Assembly: GCA_045118075.1 (NCBI GenBank)
Contig: JBGUOI010000059.1
Location: forward strand, 1 to 32,189
Length of the DNA: 32,189 nucleotides
Reading direction: 5' to 3'
From: Merdiplasma sp045118075
Lineage (GTDB): Bacteria; Bacillota; Clostridia; Lachnospirales; Lachnospiraceae
Below, in pieces: positions 22,352 to 30,576 of this stretch. A model generated the notes under the pieces. That model was not told where the DNA came from. It did not search any database and saw only the letters and a list, made by a program, of their open reading frames with translations. Every line of letters begins with the position of its first letter. The first letter of the stretch is position 1. Position numbers and translations under genes: made by a program.

Positions 22352-24787
22352 ATGTATCAGGTAGTTAAGCGAGACGGAAAAGTGGTTGACTTTTCCATAA
22401 AAAAGATCAGTGATGCGATCACAAAGGCCTTTGCGGCCATTGAGAAGCAGTATCATCCGAGCGTGATCGAACTGCTTTCTCTGCATGTGACGGCTGATTT
22501 CGAAAGCAAGATCAAGGATGACAAGATCACTGTCGAGGATATCCAGGACAGTGTTGAAAAGGTCCTGTCGGAATCCGGCTACGCGGATGTGGCAAAGGCC
22601 TATATCCTGTACCGCAGACAGCGTGAGAAAGTCCGCAACGTCAATTCGGCACTGCTCAACTACAAGGATCTGGTAGACAATTACCTTAAGATCAATGACT
22701 GGCGCGTGAAGGAAAATTCCACGGTGACCTACTCCGTCGGCGGACTGATCCTGTCCAATTCCGGCGCGATCACAGCCAACTACTGGCTGAGCGAAGTGTA
22801 TGATGACGAAGTAGCCGAGGCACACCGCTCGGCAGCCATCCATCTGCATGACCTCTCCATGCTCACCGGCTACTGTGCGGGATGGAGCCTGAAGCAGCTC
22901 ATCCAGGAAGGCCTGGGCGGAGTTCCCGGAAAGATCACCTCCTCACCGGCCAACCATCTGTCCACCCTGTGCAACCAGATGGTCAATTTCCTCGGCATCA
23001 TGCAGAATGAGTGGGCCGGTGCCCAGGCATTCTCCTCCTTTGATACATACCTTGCGCCCTTTGTCAAAATAGATAACCTGACACAGAAAGAAGTCAAGCA
23101 GTGCGTACAGTCCTTCGTGTACGGCGTCAATACGCCCAGCCGCTGGGGCACACAGGCACCCTTCTCCAACATCACGCTGGACTGGACGGTGCCCAATGAC
23201 TTAAAGAACCTGCCGGCTATCATCGGCGGCCGTGAGATGGATTTCACCTACGGCGACTGCCAGAAGGAAATGGATATGGTGAACAAAGCCTTCATCGAGA
23301 TCATGATCGAAGGCGATGCCAACGGACGCGGATTCCAGTATCCCATCCCCACCTACTCCATCACCAGGGACTTTAACTGGGATGAGACCGAGAACAACAA
23401 GCTGCTGTTCGAGATGACTGCGAAGTACGGCACCCCGTATTTCTCCAACTACATCAATTCCGATATGGAGCCGAGCGATGTCCGCTCCATGTGCTGCCGC
23501 CTGCGCCTTGACCTGCGCGAGCTGCGCAAGAAATCCGGCGGTTTCTTCGGATCGGGCGAATCCACCGGTTCCATCGGCGTTGTCACCATCAACATGCCCA
23601 GAATCGCATACCTGGCCAAGGATGAGGATGACTTCTACCGCCGTCTGGATACCCTCATGGATATCTCGGCCCGCAGCCTGAAGACCAAGAGGACCGTCAT
23701 CACCCGCCTTCTTGAGACAGGCCTGTATCCTTATACAAGACGTTATCTGGGAACCTTTGACAATCATTTCTCCACCATTGGTCTGATCGGCATGAACGAG
23801 GTCGGCCTGAACGCCAAGTGGCTGCGCGCGGATATGACCAGCCCCGCCACCCAGCGCTTTACGAGAAATGTGCTCAACCATATGAGAGAGAGACTGTCCG
23901 ATTACCAGGAGAAGTACGGAGATCTCTACAACCTGGAAGCTACGCCCGCGGAGTCTACCACCTACCGTTTCGCGAAGCACGACAAAGACAGGTATCCGGA
24001 CATCATCACGGCCAATATGGACGGAACTCCCTACTACACCAACTCCTCCCACCTGCCGGTCGGCTACACGGAGGATATCTTCTCCGCACTGGATATCCAG
24101 GATGACCTGCAGACGCTCTATACCTCCGGAACCGTATTCCACGCATTCCTGGGAGAGAAGCTGCCCGACTGGAAAGCAGCGGCAGGCCTGGTGCGCAAGA
24201 TCGCTGAAAACTATAAACTTCCGTACTATACCATGTCCCCGACTTACTCGGTGTGCAAAGACCACGGCTATCTCACCGGCGAGCAGTTCACCTGCCCGAT
24301 CTGCGGAGCCAAGACGGAAGTGTACAGCCGCATCACCGGCTATTATCGTCCGGTGCAGAACTGGAATGACGGAAAAGCCCAGGAGTACAAGGACCGCCTT
24401 GTCTATGATATCGGGCGCTCTCACCTGAACCATGTAGGTCCGGTCCCGACACCGGATGATGCGGCCATCGAGGCGGCTTTCGAGAAACCGTGCTGCGCTC
24501 CGGCTGAACCTTATATGGAACCGGAAGCCCCCGCGGCAGAAGAAAATACCGCAGCAGGAGAGAACATCTTCCTGTTCAAGACACCGACCTGCCCCAACTG
24601 CAAGGCAGCGGGAGCACTGCTTGACAAGGCCGGCGTGCTCTATTCGGCAATGAACGCCAACGAAGAGAAAGCGCTGGTGGAGAAATTCGGAGTCAAACAG
24701 GCGCCCACACTGGTCCTGGTCCACGGCGATACGTTTGAGAAGTACCGCGGCGTGTCGGATATCAAGGGCTGGCTGATGAGCCGGTAA
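22352..24787 (+). CDS. nrdD: Anaerobic ribonucleoside-triphosphate reductase with fused C-terminal redoxin domain
   Basis: A class III reductase making dNTPs without oxygen. The 811-residue protein has an N-terminal ATP cone (MYQVVKRDGKVVDFSIKKIS), a ten-stranded barrel with adjacent Cys381-Cys382 (SMCCRL), a zinc site (CKDHGYLTGEQF and CPICG; Cys635, Cys648, Cys651) and the glycyl radical site Gly663 (RITGYYRP). After a Pro/Ala/Glu-rich linker (about 712-735), residues about 737-811 form a small thioredoxin/glutaredoxin-like domain with Cys747-Pro-Asn-Cys750. This fits a redoxin-dependent, not formate-dependent, enzyme (inferred). ATG 22352 follows AGGGGG. TrxB is encoded just downstream. 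Confidence 0.95.
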   Translation: MYQVVKRDGKVVDFSIKKISDAITKAFAAIEKQYHPSVIELLSLHVTADFESKIKDDKITVEDIQDSVEKVLSESGYADVAKAYILYRRQREKVRNVNSALLNYKDLVDNYLKINDWRVKENSTVTYSVGGLILSNSGAITANYWLSEVYDDEVAEAHRSAAIHLHDLSMLTGYCAGWSLKQLIQEGLGGVPGKITSSPANHLSTLCNQMVNFLGIMQNEWAGAQAFSSFDTYLAPFVKIDNLTQKEVKQCVQSFVYGVNTPSRWGTQAPFSNITLDWTVPNDLKNLPAIIGGREMDFTYGDCQKEMDMVNKAFIEIMIEGDANGRGFQYPIPTYSITRDFNWDETENNKLLFEMTAKYGTPYFSNYINSDMEPSDVRSMCCRLRLDLRELRKKSGGFFGSGESTGSIGVVTINMPRIAYLAKDEDDFYRRLDTLMDISARSLKTKRTVITRLLETGLYPYTRRYLGTFDNHFSTIGLIGMNEVGLNAKWLRADMTSPATQRFTRNVLNHMRERLSDYQEKYGDLYNLEATPAESTTYRFAKHDKDRYPDIITANMDGTPYYTNSSHLPVGYTEDIFSALDIQDDLQTLYTSGTVFHAFLGEKLPDWKAAAGLVRKIAENYKLPYYTMSPTYSVCKDHGYLTGEQFTCPICGAKTEVYSRITGYYRPVQNWNDGKAQEYKDRLVYDIGRSHLNHVGPVPTPDDAAIEAAFEKPCCAPAEPYMEPEAPAAEENTAAGENIFLFKTPTCPNCKAAGALLDKAGVLYSAMNANEEKALVEKFGVKQAPTLVLVHGDTFEKYRGVSDIKGWLMSR

Positions 24788-24811
24788 GCACCGAAAAAAG
24801 AAATGAACCTG

Positions 24812-24840
24812 GAAGCAATCCCGGTCTCCGGGATTGCTTC
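24812..24840 (+). terminator. Strong hairpin between nrdD and trxB
   Basis: A 13-bp perfect stem (GAAGCAATCCCGG and its complement) with a 3-base loop is followed by TTATGTG, which is poor in T. It is probably a partial terminator or an RNA-processing and stability element that lowers trxB expression relative to nrdD. Confidence 0.5.
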
Positions 24841-24871
24841 TTATGTGTATGTATATAAAAGGAGAGAGACC

Positions 24872-25786
24872 ATGCATGATATCATCGTTGTCGGCGGCGG
24901 CCCTGCCGGCATGACGGCGGCGCTGTATGCGCTCAGGAACGGAAAGAGCGTACTGGTGATCGAGAAGACCGGGTTTGGCGGGCAGATCACCCACTCACCG
25001 AAGGTGGAAAACTATCCGGGAACGCTGTCCATGAGCGGCAATGAGTTCGCGGACAGTATGCTGGACCAGATCCTGGCCCAGGGGGCAGAGATCGAGTTTG
25101 AGGAAGTGACCGGGATCGAGGACGGAGGCGCCGTCAAGACCGTTGTCACGCTGGAAGGCGGCCGCTACGAAGCGGGAGCAGTCATCCTGGCCACCGGTGT
25201 GAAGCACCGCATGCTGGGGCTCGAGGGTGAACAGGAACTGGTGGGAGAGGGGATCTCCTTCTGTGCGGTCTGCGACGGGGATTTCTATACCGGAAAGACC
25301 GTGTGCGTAGCCGGCGGCGGCAATTCCGCTCTTCAGGAGGCCGTGCTTCTTGCAGAAAAATGCAAAGAAGTCATCATGCTGCAGGACCTTCCGATTTTTA
25401 CCGGTGAACAGAGACTCCAGGATGTACTGTTCTCAAGAGACAACGTGCGCGCTTATACCGGCGTAAAGATCACGGGGCTTAAAGTAGAGAACGGCAGCCT
25501 TACCGGCGTTGAGATCGAAGAAAAAGAATCCGGACGCAGCGTCATAAACTGTGACGGCCTGTTCGTGGCGATCGGGCTGATCCCCGAGAACGAGCCGTTT
25601 GCGGGCCTTGCTGACCTCAACAGCTACGGATATTTTGACTCTGATGAGACATGCGTAACGAGGACGAAGGGAATCTATGCGGCCGGAGACTGCCGCAGCA
25701 AGACGGTCCGCCAGCTGACGACCGCCGCGGCCGACGGTGCCTGCGCGGCCCTTGCGGCCTGCCGTTACCTGAACGAGCTGAAGTAA
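24872..25786 (+). CDS. trxB: Thioredoxin reductase family flavoprotein
   Basis: A 304-residue FAD/NAD(P) disulfide reductase of the low-molecular-weight TrxB type. It has the N-terminal FAD motif VVGGGPAGMTAALYA, the redox-active Cys-Ala-Val-Cys (FCAVCDGDF, residues about 131-134), the second dinucleotide motif VAGGGNSALQEA and the C-terminal AAGDCRSKTVRQL. AAAAGGAG precedes ATG 24872; upstream in-frame codons would read through the nrdD-trxB hairpin and are rejected. Placed right after nrdD, it is the likely electron donor for the redoxin domain fused to that enzyme. Whether it uses NADPH or another donor cannot be settled by eye. Confidence 0.93.
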   Translation: MHDIIVVGGGPAGMTAALYALRNGKSVLVIEKTGFGGQITHSPKVENYPGTLSMSGNEFADSMLDQILAQGAEIEFEEVTGIEDGGAVKTVVTLEGGRYEAGAVILATGVKHRMLGLEGEQELVGEGISFCAVCDGDFYTGKTVCVAGGGNSALQEAVLLAEKCKEVIMLQDLPIFTGEQRLQDVLFSRDNVRAYTGVKITGLKVENGSLTGVEIEEKESGRSVINCDGLFVAIGLIPENEPFAGLADLNSYGYFDSDETCVTRTKGIYAAGDCRSKTVRQLTTAAADGACAALAACRYLNELK

Positions 25787-25799
25787 AGGGACAGAAAAG

Positions 25800-26480
25800 A
25801 TGATCGCAGTATTTATCATTATGGCGCTTGTTTTGATCGTCCTGCCCATCCTGCTTGGCAGGCTGTCGGGAAAAAACCCGATGGAGATCATTTTCGGACG
25901 CCGCGTCAACGACACCGCCTTCAGCCGGGAAAATGGTGAGGAGAGCGAAAATGCCGGACCGCTGCAGAAGAACAGCACCAGGCAGGAACTGATGGTACTG
26001 ATCTCGGACCTGCTTTCCTACAGCCGGCGAAATCATTTTTACTGTTTCACGCCGGGAACCCTGGAAGTGAACGGGGAAGTGGCCAGCCTGTCAGCGGTCA
26101 TCGTCGCGCGCTCAGCCGTAATGGGCTTTAACTGCTTCGGATACGGAGGCACCGTGTACGCAGACATGAGCGCCGACCGGTGGCGGCAGGTCATCAACGG
26201 ACAGACGATCCATATTGACAGCCCCGTAAAACGAAATGAGCATCAGGATGAACTCCTGGCGGCTTCCCTTGAAAAGATCGGATACGGCGATCTGAAGCAT
26301 ACGGTGTACGGCGTTTTCACTGCAAGCGGAGTGGAGCTGAAAAACCGCAGCGGGACGCAGTGCTATACCGCAAAGGAAATAATGGGCGTGCTCGGGTCCG
26401 ACAAGGTATTGCGGGATAAAGGACTTGATCCGCAAAAGATCGGAAAGCTGCTGGAACAGCAGACCAAAAAGAGTAAATAA
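25800..26480 (+). CDS. Membrane-anchored protein with a NERD-like domain
   Basis: A 226-residue protein with one N-terminal membrane helix (residues about 2-21) and a soluble domain. Residues about 80-200 loosely follow the NERD (nuclease-related) pattern: a VIVARSAVMGF strand, GGTVYADMSADRWRQV and SPVKRNEHQDELLAASL. The catalytic Glu-x-Lys of active NERD nucleases is not there (FNCFGY lies in its place), so any nuclease function is doubtful. It starts 13 bases after trxB with AAGGG upstream and is the last gene before a terminator. The family call is tentative. Confidence 0.6.
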   Translation: MIAVFIIMALVLIVLPILLGRLSGKNPMEIIFGRRVNDTAFSRENGEESENAGPLQKNSTRQELMVLISDLLSYSRRNHFYCFTPGTLEVNGEVASLSAVIVARSAVMGFNCFGYGGTVYADMSADRWRQVINGQTIHIDSPVKRNEHQDELLAASLEKIGYGDLKHTVYGVFTASGVELKNRSGTQCYTAKEIMGVLGSDKVLRDKGLDPQKIGKLLEQQTKKSK

Positions 26481-26487
26481 GAATACA

Positions 26488-26541
26488 AAAAAGGAGGGTG
26501 AGCCGGAGTCTTCAGAAGACTTTCCGGCGTACCCTCCTTTT
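26488..26541. terminator. Bidirectional intrinsic terminator
   Basis: AAAGGAGGGT pairs with ACCCTCCTTT around a second stem GCCGGA...TCCGGC, with A/T tracts on both sides. It separates the converging trxB-side operon and the GntR gene and should work in both directions. Confidence 0.9.
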
Positions 26542-26561
26542 GGATTCCTGAACTAAAGCAT

Positions 26562-27263
26562 TTACGACATATCTTTGAAATAGTCGGGATGCTGTTCGAT
26601 CAGTTCTTTCTTGATGCCCTGGAACCGGCTCAGATGGTTCTTCATCAGTTCCCGGGCTCTTTTCTCATCCTTTTTTTCGATCGCGTCCAGAAGTTCCCAG
26701 TGCTGACTGATCACGGACTGAGGCGTCACATAACTGATCGTCAGGTTGCGGATCCGGTCATAGTGGATGACGATCTCCTGGATGATGCGGTAGACAAGCT
26801 CTTTTCCGGCGATCACGTACAGCAGCTCGTGAAACTGATTGTCCAGTTCCATGAAAGACGGTTCATTGCTTGATCCGCCGGGATTGGACATCTCCACATA
26901 GATATCCTGCGTGCGCAGGGCAGTGCGGAGCTTGTCCAAATCGGAAGCGGTGACTTTGCGGCAGACCTCCCTGATGACTTCACATTCAAGGGTGTCGCGC
27001 ATAAAGTAAGCCTGGTCAACAAGGTGCGAGTCGATCAGTGCGATGCGGCTTCCTTTCTGTGGGTAAATCTCAACGATATTGACCTTCGAAAGTTCAATAA
27101 GGGCTTCACGCACCGGTGTTCTTGAGAGGCCGAGTGCGGAGGAAAGCTCATTTTCGCTGACCATGCTCCCCGGTTCAAGTTCAAGCCTCACAATGTTGTC
27201 TTTAAGTACGCGAAGAGCATAATCCCTGCCGGTCTCTCTGGGAAACCTGTCAGGTATACGCAT
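26562..27263 (-). CDS. GntR-family regulator, FadR/FCD type, of the hexuronate locus
   Basis: A 233-residue protein. The winged helix-turn-helix is at residues about 12-75 (LELEPGSMVSENELSSALGL followed by SRTPVREALIELSK). An FCD effector domain follows (about 85-220) with the histidine and acidic ligands typical of this fold (DNQFHELLY near 145, HWELLDAIE near 193). FCD regulators such as UxuR and ExuR bind uronates or related acids. It follows the TRAP large permease by 18 bases, with GAGAGGAGG in the gap, so it is in the same operon. The repeated GTATAC-centred sites between dctP and uxaC are its likely operators. Confidence 0.92.
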   Translation of the reverse strand: MRIPDRFPRETGRDYALRVLKDNIVRLELEPGSMVSENELSSALGLSRTPVREALIELSKVNIVEIYPQKGSRIALIDSHLVDQAYFMRDTLECEVIREVCRKVTASDLDKLRTALRTQDIYVEMSNPGGSSNEPSFMELDNQFHELLYVIAGKELVYRIIQEIVIHYDRIRNLTISYVTPQSVISQHWELLDAIEKKDEKRARELMKNHLSRFQGIKKELIEQHPDYFKDMS

Positions 27264-27281
27264 AAGATCCTCCTCTCACGA

Positions 27282-28577
27282 TCAGCCCATCAACAGGTTC
27301 GGAAGGAACAGACTGATCTGCGGAACAAATGTAATCAGGATAAGTGCAACCAACATGCAGATGTAGAAAGGAAGCGTCGCTTTGACGACCTTTTCCATCT
27401 TCAGCTTGGCGACAGCCGAACCGATAAACAGCACGGCGCCGACAGGCGGTGTCAGCAGGCCGATGCCGCAGTTCAGTACCATGATGATGCCGAACTGAAT
27501 GGGATCGATGCCGATCTGAGTTGCAATCGGAAGCAGGATCGGTGTAGTGATCAGGATGATCGGGGACATATCCATGATGCAGCCCAGGACCAGGATGATC
27601 AGGTCGATCAGCAGGGCAATGATGATCCTGTTGTTGGTCAGCCCCAAAATAGCCTGTGATGCCAGATCCGGCACATGCAGCTTCGTCAGGCAGTCACCGA
27701 AGATACTCGAAGTCGAGATCAGGATCAGCACGATGGAAAGCGTATCCACGCAGCTGTCCAGTGCTTTCCAGACACCCTTCCAGGTGATTCCCCTGTAGAC
27801 ATACAGGGAAACGATCAGGGAATAGATAACAGCGATAGCGGCTGATTCAGTCGCGGTGAACACACCCATGACCACGCCGACGACAACGATCAGAATGGCA
27901 GCCAGGGCCCAGATCGAAGAAAGCAGCTGTTTTCCGAGTCTCTTAATGGAGAATTTGTCGCCCTTCGGGTAGTTTCTCTTTACAGAGATAATATAGGAAC
28001 CGACCATCAGGGAGATAGCCAGGATCGCACCGGGAATGTAGCCTGCCAGGAAAAGTTTTCCGACAGAGACGCCGCCCGCCGCCATGGCGTAAATGACCAT
28101 GTTGTGGGAGGGGGGTACCAGCAGGCCCTCGCAGGAGGAAGTGATGGTGACAGCTGTCGAGAAATCGGCATCATAGCCCTGGTCGACCATCATCGGGATG
28201 AGGATGGAACCGAGGGAAGCGGTATCCGCAGAAGCAGAGCCGGAGATGCCGCCGAAGAAGTAGGAAGCTACGATGTTCACCATGGCCATGCCGCCGCGCA
28301 TCCATCCGACGCAGGCGTTGGCGAGTGCAATCAGTTTTTCGGAAATACCTCCGGTGCCCATCAGTATGCCCATCGTAATAAAGAAGGGCACGGCCATCAG
28401 CGAGAAGGAACTGATACCCTTAACCATCTGCATGCACAGTACGTTCAGGGAATTGCCCTGATAGACCAGGCAGGCCAGGGAAGCGATCGCGACCGCATAG
28501 GCTACCGGGAAGCGAAGAATGATCAGAAGAAGAAATCCTACGATAAGGATGACGATTGCCATTGTATTTGCCTGCAT
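27282..28577 (-). CDS. TRAP transporter large permease (DctM family)
   Basis: A 431-residue membrane protein with about 12 hydrophobic segments and DctM-type motifs such as FFGGISGSASADTASLGSIL and TPPVGAVLFIGSAVA. It is the energy-coupling subunit of a TRAP transporter, which takes up organic acids with a sodium gradient. Its ATG overlaps the stop of the small permease gene by one base, so they are translationally coupled. The nearby uronate genes suggest glucuronate or galacturonate as substrate (inference). Confidence 0.95.
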   Translation of the reverse strand: MQANTMAIVILIVGFLLLIILRFPVAYAVAIASLACLVYQGNSLNVLCMQMVKGISSFSLMAVPFFITMGILMGTGGISEKLIALANACVGWMRGGMAMVNIVASYFFGGISGSASADTASLGSILIPMMVDQGYDADFSTAVTITSSCEGLLVPPSHNMVIYAMAAGGVSVGKLFLAGYIPGAILAISLMVGSYIISVKRNYPKGDKFSIKRLGKQLLSSIWALAAILIVVVGVVMGVFTATESAAIAVIYSLIVSLYVYRGITWKGVWKALDSCVDTLSIVLILISTSSIFGDCLTKLHVPDLASQAILGLTNNRIIIALLIDLIILVLGCIMDMSPIILITTPILLPIATQIGIDPIQFGIIMVLNCGIGLLTPPVGAVLFIGSAVAKLKMEKVVKATLPFYICMLVALILITFVPQISLFLPNLLMG

Positions 28578-29146
28578 CAGCTCTGCGCCTCCTTTATCAT
28601 TCTCTCAGCCTGGTTCTTCAGGTCATACTCCGTGTCCTTGCGCCAGAAAGCGCGCAGATCGTTGACGATGGCTTCCAGTTCGAAGACGATCATGAAGAAA
28701 CCGGCCAGCGGGATCGGGAAATACATCCAGAACTTCGATACATTGGGCATGGAGATATAAGTGCCTCTCGAGCCGATGGTGGTCGTATACTGCCAGCCGA
28801 CGACCATCATGACGATGCCCAGGATCAGGACGGCGATATCGGCGATCAGGTCCAGGAACTTAAGCAGGTTGGCCGGAAGATAGCGGTCAAACGCCTGCAT
28901 GCGGATATGAGCTTTACGGCGGATCGCCAGCGCTGCGGACAGCACTGCCATGTACGCCATGCAGGAGAGGACGACTTCCTCGGACCAGGCCGGATCGGGA
29001 ATAAAAGAGATATATCTTCCGGCTACGGCCATGGACGTGATGAGGATATCGACGACCAGGAAGACCTTGCAGATAAACATCAGGACCTTGTCCAGGATGT
29101 CATACAATGGCTTGATCTTATCAAGCGTTTCAAAAATTTTCGGCAT
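28577..29146 (-). CDS. TRAP transporter small permease (DctQ family)
   Basis: A 189-residue protein with four membrane helices (beginning near residues 21, 56, 91 and 131) and the typical AIRRKAHIRM segment near residue 77. It joins the large permease in the membrane. The N-terminus (PKIFETLDKIKPLYDILDKV) is amphipathic and lies before the first helix. AGGATAACC precedes the ATG. It lies downstream of dctP, separated by a terminator-like hairpin. Confidence 0.92.
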   Translation of the reverse strand: MPKIFETLDKIKPLYDILDKVLMFICKVFLVVDILITSMAVAGRYISFIPDPAWSEEVVLSCMAYMAVLSAALAIRRKAHIRMQAFDRYLPANLLKFLDLIADIAVLILGIVMMVVGWQYTTTIGSRGTYISMPNVSKFWMYFPIPLAGFFMIVFELEAIVNDLRAFWRKDTEYDLKNQAERMIKEAQS

Positions 29147-29176
29147 GGTTATCCTCTTTTCTTGTTTAGGGATTGT

Positions 29177-29219
29177 AAAAAAGGAAGGGACTGCAGCCGG
29201 AGCCGGTGCAGTCCCTTCC
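29177..29219 (-). terminator. Hairpin terminator between the binding-protein and permease genes
   Basis: Minus strand: GGAAGGGACTGCA and its perfect complement (13 bp) around an 11-base loop, followed by six T. It probably lets only part of the transcripts reach the permease genes, giving an excess of binding protein. Confidence 0.85.
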
Positions 29220-29275
29220 GGAATGACTTAGTTGTTATTGTCCGAAACTATTCAGTTTGCCTTTCGGAAAAGAGA

Positions 29276-30292
29276 TTACTCAGCCAGGTCAACCAGCTGC
29301 TGGTACAGATCCTCAAGTCCTGCGGTATTGTCTGCTACGACAGATGTGCAGGCCTCTCTCCACGGAGTAAGATCCTCAACCTCAACTACGTTGCAGCCTT
29401 CTTCCTTCAGAGATTCAAGAACTTCGTTCTCTTTCTCCTCGGAGATCTCACGGTTGTAAGCCTCAGCCTCAACACCGGCCTGGAAGATAGCTTCCTTCTG
29501 GGCATCTGTCAGAGAGTCAAGGACTGCCTCGGAGATGATCACCTGGATCGCGCCAAGGGTATGTCCGTCAAGCAGCAGGGTGGGAGCAACTTCCTGGAAG
29601 GAATTTGACTTGTAGTTAGCGATGGGCTGTTCAGCTGCATCGACAACACCGGTCTGCAGAGCGCTGTAGAGCTCGCCGAAGGAAACGACCGTCGGGCTTG
29701 CGCCAAGGCCTTCGACCATACCGGTCATAACCGGGTCGTTGGAGACGCGGATCTTCATACCGGCCAGATCTTCAATACCTGAAACTTCATTCTTGAAGAA
29801 GAAATGACGGAAACCTTCCTCACCGTAGAAGATACCGGTCACGCCAAGACCAAGCTCGGACGGCTCAGCAAGGAATTCGGCAGCCAGGTCGCTGTCAACG
29901 AAATTCCAGTAATGAGCACGGTTTTCCCATGTGAACGGAAGGGAAAGAAGCATAGCTTTTTTGCAGCCATAGCCGGAAAGTGCGAAAGCGGAGATACGGG
30001 AGATGTCGATGGTGTTGTCACCGCCGAGCATCAGGTCAAGAACGTCATTCTCGGATCCGAGAACGCCTGAAGCCTGAAGGTCGATCTTTACGCTGCCGCC
30101 GGAGAGTTCTTCAACCTTCTCAGCGAAGAATGTGTCGGTCATACCAACGATCGTGTCGAGGGGGTTAACTTCTGCCATGGTCAGGACAACTTCGGGATCT
30201 CCGGAAGCGTCAGCTGCGTTTGCAGTGAAAGCACCGAATGCGGACACTGCCAGTACGGATGCAAGTGTCAGGGAAATGATACTCTTTTTCAT
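29276..30292 (-). CDS. TRAP transporter substrate-binding protein (DctP family)
   Basis: A 338-residue exported protein. The signal peptide MKKSIISLTLASVLAVSAFG ends near ANA-AD at about residue 27, without a lipobox cysteine. It would therefore be released or held by the complex rather than lipid-anchored, which is notable in a cell expected to lack an outer membrane. Family features include MKIRVSNDPVMTGMVEGLGA with the substrate-binding arginine, GVVDAAEQPIANY and the C-terminal long helix. AGGAGGATCCT precedes the ATG. It is divergent from uxaC and shares its control region. Confidence 0.93.
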   Translation of the reverse strand: MKKSIISLTLASVLAVSAFGAFTANAADASGDPEVVLTMAEVNPLDTIVGMTDTFFAEKVEELSGGSVKIDLQASGVLGSENDVLDLMLGGDNTIDISRISAFALSGYGCKKAMLLSLPFTWENRAHYWNFVDSDLAAEFLAEPSELGLGVTGIFYGEEGFRHFFFKNEVSGIEDLAGMKIRVSNDPVMTGMVEGLGASPTVVSFGELYSALQTGVVDAAEQPIANYKSNSFQEVAPTLLLDGHTLGAIQVIISEAVLDSLTDAQKEAIFQAGVEAEAYNREISEEKENEVLESLKEEGCNVVEVEDLTPWREACTSVVADNTAGLEDLYQQLVDLAE

Positions 30293-30374
30293 AGGATCCT
30301 CCTTGTTTTTGGCGTCTGATCGTCTGAAATCAGACAGTGTACTGAATTGTGAGAAAAGCGTATCACAAAAGTTT

Positions 30375-30388
30375 ACTAGTATACAAGT
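30375..30388. promoter_or_regulatory. Candidate GntR operator, dctP side
   Basis: ACTAGTATACAAGT is a near-perfect palindrome centred on GTATAC. Twelve bases of it (CTAGTATACAAG) recur exactly at 30492. Palindromes of this size fit FCD-type GntR dimers. It lies 83 bases upstream of the dctP start, and the TATACT it contains on the minus strand could be the -10 of dctP, although no good -35 was found. Confidence 0.6.
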
Positions 30389-30484
30389 AGAAAAACAAAA
30401 CTAATTTTTGTGAAAACTGCACAGAAAAGAAAAGAGAAGAAAATTGCACAAAAAAGACCGTAGATTTTCAGTCAACATTCATTC

Positions 30485-30513
30485 TTGCATCCTAGTATAC
30501 AAGATGATACTAT
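30485..30513 (+). promoter_or_regulatory. uxaC promoter with the second GntR operator in its spacer
   Basis: TTGCAT (30485-30490), a 17-base spacer and TACTAT (30508-30513). The operator copy CTAGTATACAAG (30492-30503) lies wholly in the spacer, so repressor binding would exclude polymerase. The rest of the 284-base gap is A-rich and holds nothing else I can name. Confidence 0.55.
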
Positions 30514-30576
30514 GCAGTCAGGATAGTATTTTTCACTGGGTTTCTATATTGAAATGATCAGGAGGGATCACACAAA

